Source: Pseudomonas sp. Fl4BN1
GTDB lineage: Bacteria > Pseudomonadota > Gammaproteobacteria > Pseudomonadales > Pseudomonadaceae
Assembly (NCBI RefSeq): GCF_009908285.1
Contig: NZ_JAAARM010000002.1
Location: forward strand, 248,001-312,000
Reading direction: 5' to 3'
Length of the DNA stretch: 64,000 bases
In this document: positions 57,720 through 64,000 of the stretch, piece after piece
Numbering within the stretch: position 1 is the stretch's first letter
Layout: each line of letters opens with the position of its first letter
Position numbers and translations under genes: made by a program
Notes under the pieces: generated by a model
What the model was told of the DNA's origin: nothing
Seen by the model: only the letters and a program-made list of their open reading frames with translations
Databases searched by the model: none

Positions 57720-59033
57720 ATGCCCGCCAGTCTTCAGCAACCCATCTCCAGCGACCGGCACGCCGCATCTTACTACGCGGCCAGTAGCCTGCCGCAGCCT
57801 GACTATCCAGTGCTGGCTGGAGACCTGACAGCGGATGTCTGCGTGGTTGGCGGCGGTTTCTCCGGGCTCAACACCGCACTGGAACTGGCCGAGCGCGGGC
57901 TCAGCGTGGTTCTGCTGGAAGCCCGCAAGATTGGCTGGGGCGCTAGCGGGCGCAACGGCGGGCAGTTGATTCGCGGGGTTGGTCACGGCCTCGATCAGTT
58001 CGCCAAGGTGATCGGCACCGATGGCGTGCGGCAGATGAAACTCATGGGATTGGAGGCGGTAGAGATCGTTCGCCAGCGCATCGAGCGTTTCCAGATCCCC
58101 TGTGACCTGACCTGGGGTTACTGCGACCTGGCCAACAAACCCGCTGACCTGGCAGGCTTTGCCGAAGACGCCGAGGAGTTGCGCGGCCTGGGCTACCGTC
58201 ACCAGACCCGCTTGCTGCAAGCCGATGAGATGCACACCGTGGTGGGTTCAAAACGCTACGTTGGCGGCCTGATCGACATGGGCTCCGGCCATTTGCACCC
58301 TCTGAACCTGGCGTTGGGCGAAGCCCAGGCGGCGCAACAGCTGGGTGTGCGCCTGTTCGAGCACTCGGCGGTGACGCGCATCGACTACGGGCCCGAGATC
58401 AAGGTCCACAGCGCCCGGGGCACGGTCCGGGCCAAGAGCCTGGTACTGGGTTGCAACGCCTACCTCAACGACCTCAACCCGCAACTGGGAGGCAAGGTTC
58501 TGCCGGCCGGCAGCTACATCATCGCCACCGAACCGTTGAGCGCAGCCCAGGCCCATGACCTGCTGCCACAGAACATGGCGGTTTGTGACCAGCGCGTGGC
58601 CCTGGACTACTACCGACTCTCCGCCGACCGACGCCTGCTGTTCGGCGGCGCGTGTCACTACTCAGGGCGTGATCCCAAGGACATTGCCGCCTATATGCGG
58701 CCGAAGATGCTGGAAGTGTTCCCGCAGTTGGCCGGGGTAAAGGTCGACTACCAATGGGGCGGCATGATCGGCATCGGCGCCAACCGCCTGCCGCAGATCG
58801 GCCGCCTCAAGGACCAACCCAATGTGTATTACGCCCAGGCCTACTCCGGCCATGGATTGAATGCCACACACCTGGCCGGCAAGTTGCTGGGCGAGGCCAT
58901 CAGCGGCCAACAAGGTGGCGGCTTCGACCTGTTCGCCAAAGTGCCGCACATCACCTTCCCTGGCGGCAAGCACCTGCGTTCCCCATTGCTGGCCCTGGGC
59001 ATGCTCTGGCATCGCCTGAAAGAGCTGACCTGA
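57720..59033 (+). CDS. FAD-dependent oxidoreductase, gamma-glutamyl-polyamine oxidase type (PauB/PuuB-like)
   Basis: A 437-residue DAO-family flavoprotein. FAD motif DVCVVGGGFSGLNTALELAE and GASGRNGGQLIRGVGH near the N-terminus, MIGIGANRLPQIGRL and YAQAYSGHGLNATHLAGKLL near the C-terminus. This is the PuuB/PauB pattern, oxidising gamma-glutamyl-polyamines; P. aeruginosa has pauB4 (PA5309) at this place. The nearby pauR repressor makes polyamine-dependent control likely. Start at MPASLQQP; a start six codons upstream (MIRTPS) is possible. Confidence 0.88.
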   Translation: MPASLQQPISSDRHAASYYAASSLPQPDYPVLAGDLTADVCVVGGGFSGLNTALELAERGLSVVLLEARKIGWGASGRNGGQLIRGVGHGLDQFAKVIGTDGVRQMKLMGLEAVEIVRQRIERFQIPCDLTWGYCDLANKPADLAGFAEDAEELRGLGYRHQTRLLQADEMHTVVGSKRYVGGLIDMGSGHLHPLNLALGEAQAAQQLGVRLFEHSAVTRIDYGPEIKVHSARGTVRAKSLVLGCNAYLNDLNPQLGGKVLPAGSYIIATEPLSAAQAHDLLPQNMAVCDQRVALDYYRLSADRRLLFGGACHYSGRDPKDIAAYMRPKMLEVFPQLAGVKVDYQWGGMIGIGANRLPQIGRLKDQPNVYYAQAYSGHGLNATHLAGKLLGEAISGQQGGGFDLFAKVPHITFPGGKHLRSPLLALGMLWHRLKELT

Positions 59034-59040
59034 TCCCTCG

Positions 59041-59154
59041 CTTGTAGCCACTGCCGCAGACGGTGATCGGCTCCGCAGGACCTTGCCTCAAGGGCTTGCC
59101 ACCTTCGGAGCGGAGTAGCGCCCAAACGAAGCCCGAGCCTTCGCGGCAGCGATA
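59041..59154. repeat. Imperfect inverted repeat downstream of the oxidoreductase gene
   Basis: TAGCCACTGCCGC near 59045 is matched in inverse by GCGGCAGCGATA ending at 59154. The wording resembles a second Pseudomonas intergenic repeat type with CTGCCGC/GCGGCAG arms. The intervening sequence shows no gene. Confidence 0.45.
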
Positions 59155-59184
59155 GGTGCCCAGCACAGACGAGGCTGAAACAGG

Positions 59185-59430
59185 TCACAGCCGCCAGAAA
59201 GGCTTGAGGCCTTCGGCCCGTGCATCCTCACGATTCAGGCCGACATCCCGCAGTTGCTCGGCGGTCAGGTCCAGCAACGCCTTGCGGGTACTCAGCCGAT
59301 GCCAGTACAAGCCCCAGCGGCTCAGTCCGCACGGCGCAGAACGCGGCAAGGCCGCCGCCCCTATCCGCTCCTGCCCCGCCTCCAGCTCCTGGCTGCGTAA
59401 CGACAGACGTACATCGCTCAAGCCGTTCAT
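59185..59430 (-). CDS. DUF1127 domain-containing small protein
   Basis: An 81-residue protein with the C-terminal DUF1127 motif WGLYWHRLSTRKALLDLTAE followed by QLRDVGLNREDARAEG. Related small Arg-rich proteins in alphaproteobacteria affect RNA turnover and phosphate or carbon use; for pseudomonads the role is open. Start at MNGLSDVRLS. Divergent from the MocR-type gene, an association that may indicate control. Confidence 0.88.
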   Translation of the reverse strand: MNGLSDVRLSLRSQELEAGQERIGAAALPRSAPCGLSRWGLYWHRLSTRKALLDLTAEQLRDVGLNREDARAEGLKPFWRL

Positions 59431-59609
59431 CTCCACTGCTCCTGTTTGCCAAGGTTGCCATGAGCAAACATGATGCGTGGCCGGCAAAAACCATTACAGA
59501 CTCAATACACCTGTATTACCTCCATACAGATTTGCCAAAAATGCCGCTGAATCCTGTATTTTGGCCCCATCTGTACCGGTCCTGATGAACACCACCTCGA
59601 GTCAATACC

Positions 59610-61034
59610 ATGACCCTCTATGTGAACCTCGCCGAACTCCTGGGCACCCGTATCGAACAAGGCTTCTACCGCCCGGGCGATCGATTGCCCTCGGTGCGCG
59701 CCCTGAGTGTCGAGCATGGGGTCAGCTTGAGCACTGTCCAGCAGGCTTATCGGCTGCTGGAAGACAACGGGCTGGCGATGCCCAAACCCAAGTCCGGATA
59801 TTTCGTACCCGCCAACCGCGAGCTGCCTGCACTGCCGGCGGTCGGTCGCCCGGCCCAGCGGCCGGTGGAGATCTCGCAGTGGGAGCAGGTGCTTGAGCTG
59901 ATTCGCGCGATACCACGCAAGGACGTGGTACAGCTGGGTCGCGGCATGCCGGACATCACCACGCCGACCATGAAGCCACTGTTGCGGGCCATGGCCCGAC
60001 TCAGTCGACGCCAAGACATGCCCGGCCTGCATTACGACAACATCTACGGCGTGCTGGAACTGCGCGAACAAGTGGCGCGGCTGATGCTGGATTCCGGCTG
60101 CCAGCTGGGAGCCAATGACCTGGTGATTACCACCGGCTGCCACGAAGCCCTGTCCGCCAGCATTCGCGCCATCTGCGAGCCCGGGGACATCGTCGCCGTG
60201 GACTCGCCGAGCTTTCACGGCGCCATGCAGACACTCAAGGGCCTGGGCATGAAAGCCCTGGAGATTCCCACCGACCCGGTCACCGGGATCAGCCTGGAAG
60301 CCCTGGAACTGGCCCTGGAACAATGGCCGATCAAGGCCATACAGTTGACTCCCAACTGCAACAACCCCCTGGGCTACATCATGCCGGAGTCGCGCAAGCG
60401 GGCACTGCTGACCCTGGCCCAGCGCTTCGACGTGGCGATCATCGAAGACGATGTGTATGGCGAGTTGGCCTATACCTACCCACGCCCACGGACCATCAAG
60501 TCCTTCGACGATGACGGCCGCGTGTTGCTGTGCAGCTCCTTCTCGAAAACCCTGGCCCCCGGCCTGCGTATCGGCTGGGTCGCTCCGGGCCGCTACCTGG
60601 AGCGGGTGCTGCACATGAAGTACATCAGCACCGGCTCCACCGCCCCACAACCCCAGGTGGCCATCGCCGAGTTTCTGAAAGGCGGACACTTCGAGCCCCA
60701 CCTGCGCAAGATGCGTACTCAATACCAGCGCAATCGCGACCTGATGCTCGACTGGGTCAGCCGCTACTTCCCCGCCGGCACCCGGGCCAGCCGCCCGCAA
60801 GGCAGTTTTATGCTGTGGATCGAACTCCCCGAGGAGTTTGACGCTCTGAAGCTCAACCGAGTGCTGCTGGAGCAAGGAGTGCAAATCGCCGTGGGCAGTA
60901 TCTTTTCCGCCTCGGGCAAGTACCGTAATTGCCTGCGGATGAACTACGCTGCCAAACCAACCGCGCACATCGAAGACGCGGTACGCAAGGTCGGCGCTGC
61001 GGCTATCAGGCAGCTCAGCGAAACCCAGGACTGA
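59610..61034 (+). CDS. MocR-type GntR regulator with aminotransferase domain
   Basis: A 474-residue protein: N-terminal GntR winged helix (1-70: FYRPGDRLPSVRALSVEHGV, STVQQAYRLLEDNGL) and a fold-type I aminotransferase domain with PNCNNPLGY, DDVYGEL and the PLP lysine Lys313 in SSFSKTLAPGLRIGW. MocR proteins are regulators using PLP as a sensor; target genes are often adjacent and divergent, here the DUF1127 gene. Direct enzyme activity cannot be excluded. Confidence 0.92.
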   Translation: MTLYVNLAELLGTRIEQGFYRPGDRLPSVRALSVEHGVSLSTVQQAYRLLEDNGLAMPKPKSGYFVPANRELPALPAVGRPAQRPVEISQWEQVLELIRAIPRKDVVQLGRGMPDITTPTMKPLLRAMARLSRRQDMPGLHYDNIYGVLELREQVARLMLDSGCQLGANDLVITTGCHEALSASIRAICEPGDIVAVDSPSFHGAMQTLKGLGMKALEIPTDPVTGISLEALELALEQWPIKAIQLTPNCNNPLGYIMPESRKRALLTLAQRFDVAIIEDDVYGELAYTYPRPRTIKSFDDDGRVLLCSSFSKTLAPGLRIGWVAPGRYLERVLHMKYISTGSTAPQPQVAIAEFLKGGHFEPHLRKMRTQYQRNRDLMLDWVSRYFPAGTRASRPQGSFMLWIELPEEFDALKLNRVLLEQGVQIAVGSIFSASGKYRNCLRMNYAAKPTAHIEDAVRKVGAAAIRQLSETQD

Positions 61035-61102
61035 CACCCCGACCCGCCCCAGGAAGCCAGCCATCCCATGCCAACCCGTGCCCTGATGCGAGATGACCTG
61101 AC

Positions 61103-62671
61103 TTGAGGCGCATACAGGTGTTGACCTGGCTGGCACTCGTGAACCTCGGGCTCGGCGGCTGCGCCACCCTGGAGGTGCCGTACCAACCGAGCCAGGCATT
61201 GCCTGCCACCGAGTCCAGCTTCGCCCAGTCGATCAGAGCCCAGGCCGCGCACTACCACGGACGCTCCGGATTTCGCCTGCTGCCCAACAGCACCGAGGCC
61301 TTCATGGCCCGCGCCGAGCTGATCCGCAACGCCCAGAGCAGCCTCGACCTGCAGTACTACATCGTCCACGACGGCATCAGCACCCGGATGCTGGTGGACG
61401 AGCTGCTCAAGGCCGCCGACCGTGGCGTGCGGGTGCGCATCCTGCTGGACGACACCACCAGCGATGGCCTGGACCAGATCATCGCCACCCTGGCCGCCCA
61501 TCCGCAGATCCAGATCCGTCTGTTCAACCCCCTGCATCTGGGCCGCAGCACCGGCCTCACTCGAACCATGGGCCGCCTGTTCAACCTGTCGCAACAGCAC
61601 CGGCGGATGCACAACAAACTGTGGCTGGCGGACAACAGCGTGGCCATTGTCGGCGGGCGCAACCTCGGGGACGAATACTTCGACGCCCAGCCCGACTTGA
61701 ACTTCACCGACATCGATATGTTCAGCGCAGGCCCGGTGGCCGAACAGCTGGGACACAGTTTCGACCAGTACTGGAACAGCGCCCTGAGCCGACCTGTCGC
61801 CGAGCTCCTGCCCCACGCCCCGTCAGTCAAGGACCTCAACAACACCCGCCAGCGCCTGGAAGAATCGCTGCAAGACAGCCGCCAGCAAAACCAGAACCTG
61901 TACCGCCAACTGATGACCTACCAGACCCAGCCACGCATGGACATCTGGCGCAAGGAGCTGATCTGGGCCTGGAATCAGGCCCTGTGGGACGCGCCAACCA
62001 AAGTCCTGGCCAAGGGCGACCCCGACCCGCACCTGCTGCTGACCACTCAACTGGCACCGGAACTCGAAGGGGTCGGCAAGGAGCTGATCATGATCTCGGC
62101 CTACTTCGTCCCCGGCCAGCCAGGGCTGGTATACCTCACCGGCCGCGCTGATGCCGGGGTCTCGGTCAGTCTCTTGACCAACTCCCTGGAAGCCACCGAC
62201 GTGCCGGTGGTGCACGGCGGGTATGCGCCCTACCGCAGGGCACTGCTGGAGCACGGCGTAAAGCTCTACGAACTGCGCCGACAACCCGGCGAACATGCAG
62301 GCAGTGGTTTCCGGCTATTCCACAGTGGATCCATGCCGGGCTCCGACTCCAGCCTGCACAGCAAGGCAATGATCTTCGACCGACAGAAAAGCTTTATCGG
62401 CTCGTTCAATTTCGATCCACGTTCGGTGCTGTGGAACACCGAAGTCGGCGTGCTGGTGGACAGCCCCGAGCTGGCGGAGCACGTTCGCGCGCTGGCCCTG
62501 CAGGGGATGGCGCCGTCCCTGAGCTACCAGGTTCAGCTGGAGCACGACAAGCTGGTCTGGGTCACCGAAGACCATGGCCAACTGCACACCCTGAGCCACG
62601 AGCCCGGAAGCTGGTGGCGGCGGGTCAATGCCTGGCTGAGTACCCGCATCGGCCTCGAACGCCTGCTCTGA
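61103..62671 (+). CDS. Phospholipase D family lipoprotein
   Basis: A 522-residue protein with a lipoprotein signal (MRRIQVLTWL ... LGLGGCA, Cys20) and two HKD motifs: HNKLWLAD at 170-177 with a following GGRN, and HSKAMIFD at 419-426 with a following GSFN. This is the layout of periplasmic cardiolipin synthase C-like or phospholipase D proteins. The start is a TTG at 61103, preferred because it keeps the positive n-region; a GTG at 61118 with GAGG upstream is a serious alternative. Convergent with the MFS gene, 3 bp apart. Confidence 0.88.
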   Translation: MRRIQVLTWLALVNLGLGGCATLEVPYQPSQALPATESSFAQSIRAQAAHYHGRSGFRLLPNSTEAFMARAELIRNAQSSLDLQYYIVHDGISTRMLVDELLKAADRGVRVRILLDDTTSDGLDQIIATLAAHPQIQIRLFNPLHLGRSTGLTRTMGRLFNLSQQHRRMHNKLWLADNSVAIVGGRNLGDEYFDAQPDLNFTDIDMFSAGPVAEQLGHSFDQYWNSALSRPVAELLPHAPSVKDLNNTRQRLEESLQDSRQQNQNLYRQLMTYQTQPRMDIWRKELIWAWNQALWDAPTKVLAKGDPDPHLLLTTQLAPELEGVGKELIMISAYFVPGQPGLVYLTGRADAGVSVSLLTNSLEATDVPVVHGGYAPYRRALLEHGVKLYELRRQPGEHAGSGFRLFHSGSMPGSDSSLHSKAMIFDRQKSFIGSFNFDPRSVLWNTEVGVLVDSPELAEHVRALALQGMAPSLSYQVQLEHDKLVWVTEDHGQLHTLSHEPGSWWRRVNAWLSTRIGLERLL

Positions 62672-62674
62672 TGG

Positions 62675-63823
62675 CTACAGGGGTTGTGCCTGGACGTTGC
62701 CGAAAGCGCCTTGACGCAGCAGCAGGATGAGCAAGCCAAAGGCCCCCGCTGCCACCAGCAGCAACATGGCGTGACCGCTGACCCATTGGCTGCCCGCTCC
62801 TGCCACCAGCGGCCCGATCAGGCAACCGATGCCCCAGAGTTGCGCCACATGGGCGTTGGCCCGCACCAGTGCATCGTCGCGATAACGTTCGCCGATCAGG
62901 ATCAACGACAAGGTGAACAAACCGCCCGCGCTGGCGCCGAACAACACCCATAACGGCCATATCAGCTGGCTATCCAGCAGTAATGGAATGGCCAGGCTGG
63001 AGCACAACAGGATCACCGCACAGCCAGTAAACAAACCGCGCCGGGACACTCGATCCGCCAAGGCGCCTATCGGCAATTGCAATAGGGCGTCGCCCACCAC
63101 CACGGTGCTGACCATCGCCAGGGCAACGTCTTCAGTGAACCCTTGGCTCAGGCAATAGACCGGCAACAGTGTCAGGATCAGCGCCTCGAAGGTGGCGAAC
63201 AGTGCCACCGCCCAGCCAATCGCCGGCAGTTCCTGGCAGAAACGCCAGAGGTCCATCAGGGTGACATTGCAGGACTCGGAGGTCGGTGCTCCGCTGCGGC
63301 CCAGCAGAAGCAGGGGCGACACCATCAACAACGCCACCGACACCCAGAAACCATAATCCTGCTGGGTGCCCAGAACCCCCAGCAGCAACGGCCCGGCCAG
63401 CTGGCTCAAGGCATAACCACTGCCATACAGCGCCACCAACCGCCCTCGCCACTGCTCCACCACCAGCTGGTTGATCCAGCTTTCCCCCAGAATGAAGATG
63501 ATGGTCAAGACCATACCCAACAGCAGGCGCAGCAGCAGCCACACCGGATAACTGGGCAACAGCGCCAGCAAACCGATGGAAATCGCACCCGCCCACAGGC
63601 CCAGGCGCATCAGGTTGGCCGTGCCGAAGCGCGCCGCCAGACGACTGGAGATCTTCGCCCCAAGCAATACGCCAATGGCCGGCATCGCCGCCACCACGCC
63701 AATCGCAAATGGCCCGTAACCCCAACTTTCCAGGCGAAAGGACACCAGGGGCATGGTCATGCCCAGGGCCAGGCCGACACTCAAGACCGCGGCCAAAACG
63801 GCGAAATAGGTCGCCCAACGCAT
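62675..63823 (-). CDS. MFS transporter (YcaD-like)
   Basis: A 382-residue inner membrane protein with twelve predicted helices; GAKISSRLAARFG and GALADRVSRRG are the two inter-helix MFS loop motifs. The LLGMVLTIIFILGESWINQL segment is like the YcaD/UMF subfamily. Substrate unknown. Start at MRWATYFAV because AGGAG lies 7 nt upstream; upstream in-frame codons have no signal. Confidence 0.88.
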   Translation of the reverse strand: MRWATYFAVLAAVLSVGLALGMTMPLVSFRLESWGYGPFAIGVVAAMPAIGVLLGAKISSRLAARFGTANLMRLGLWAGAISIGLLALLPSYPVWLLLRLLLGMVLTIIFILGESWINQLVVEQWRGRLVALYGSGYALSQLAGPLLLGVLGTQQDYGFWVSVALLMVSPLLLLGRSGAPTSESCNVTLMDLWRFCQELPAIGWAVALFATFEALILTLLPVYCLSQGFTEDVALAMVSTVVVGDALLQLPIGALADRVSRRGLFTGCAVILLCSSLAIPLLLDSQLIWPLWVLFGASAGGLFTLSLILIGERYRDDALVRANAHVAQLWGIGCLIGPLVAGAGSQWVSGHAMLLLVAAGAFGLLILLLRQGAFGNVQAQPL

Positions 63824-63868
63824 TCCCACACTCCTGCGGATCATTGTTTTGCAAGGCTCAGACAACAC

Positions 63869-63898
63869 AGCCGGACTCCCCTTGCGGAAAGTCCGGCT
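63869..63898. terminator. Hairpin upstream of the MFS gene
   Basis: AGCCGGACT pairs with AGTCCGGCT around a 12-base loop. No T tract. It could end a minus-strand transcript entering from beyond the right edge; no gene could be assigned between here and 64000. Confidence 0.4.
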
Positions 63899-64000
63899 GC
63901 GCTGTGGATCAGTTGCCCACTGTAGATGCTGGCGTGCTGGCGAAGGCGCCCTTAGCGGCGCCACTCACCTCAAGCCCGAAGACTCAGAGCTTGATCCAGG

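Noticed and set aside
63845..64000. Short minus-strand frame ending ...FASTPASTVGN near 63912
   Set aside because: It has no start codon inside the window, an in-frame stop lies about 20 codons upstream of its visible part, and it matches nothing I recognise.

Overview
The window is chromosomal DNA of a fluorescent Pseudomonas, most likely of the P. fluorescens group (P. protegens or P. chlororaphis-like). The evidence is high-GC coding sequence, REP elements of the type common in that group, and a gene order that I recall matching the algQ-dadA region of P. aeruginosa (about PA5255 to PA5310): algQ, dsbB, hemYXDC, algR, argH, cyaA, rnk, cyaY, lptM-lysA-dapF-xerC, sutA, amtB-glnK, ubiK, comM, then LysR, norM, an EAL protein, rep, xpt, cytochrome c5, pauR, dadX, ridA, dadA, lrp. 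Most of the window is therefore core genome. I found no tRNA, rRNA, CRISPR array, insertion sequence or prophage.

Left part (1-23850): algQ (partial), a DsbB paralogue with an incomplete first cysteine pair, the haem-precursor operon hemCDXY on the minus strand, and algR. Upstream of algR only a degenerate 3' remnant of the sensor gene algZ survives. Then come argH, a glutathione transferase, two small conserved genes, class I adenylate cyclase, rnk, frataxin, the lysine/cell-wall operon lptM-lysA-dapF-DUF484-xerC-HAD, the RNA polymerase modulator sutA, yjbQ, the ammonium module glnK-amtB, ubiK and comM.

Central accessory island (about 23850-40980): an AT-richer leader carries a palindrome and a strong intrinsic terminator 26 bp before the first start codon. 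It is followed by eleven closely packed plus-strand genes: a SrfA-like bitopic protein, SrfB (Hsp70/actin-like ATPase), SrfC (dynamin-like P-loop GTPase), an unknown bitopic protein, a secreted vWA protein resembling the periplasmic part of the T6SS kinase PpkA, then homologues of TagT, TagS, TagR and probably TagQ in the same order as downstream of ppkA in a T6SS locus, a second lipoprotein, and a final protein with a SrfA-like N-terminal domain plus a transmembrane segment, Pro/Glu linker and vWA domain. No T6SS structural gene, kinase, phosphatase or FHA gene is present. The set spans cytoplasm, inner membrane, periplasm and outer membrane. I read it as a largely undescribed trans-envelope system combining an Srf NTPase pair with a kinase-free Tag signalling module, and this is the most interesting content of the window.

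Right part (40990-64000): a Cache-type chemoreceptor, a GcvA-like LysR regulator divergent from a MATE exporter, a c-di-GMP phosphodiesterase with a Fur-box-like site upstream, Rep helicase, xanthine phosphoribosyltransferase, a REP cluster that supplies the stop codon of an acetyl-CoA hydrolase/transferase-like protein, cytochrome c5, the polyamine repressor PauR, and the D-alanine catabolism genes dadA-ridA / dadX with the divergent Lrp-type regulator. A cysteine-cluster protein, a PauB-type FAD oxidoreductase, a DUF1127 protein, a MocR/GntR aminotransferase-like regulator, a phospholipase D-family lipoprotein and an MFS transporter complete the window.
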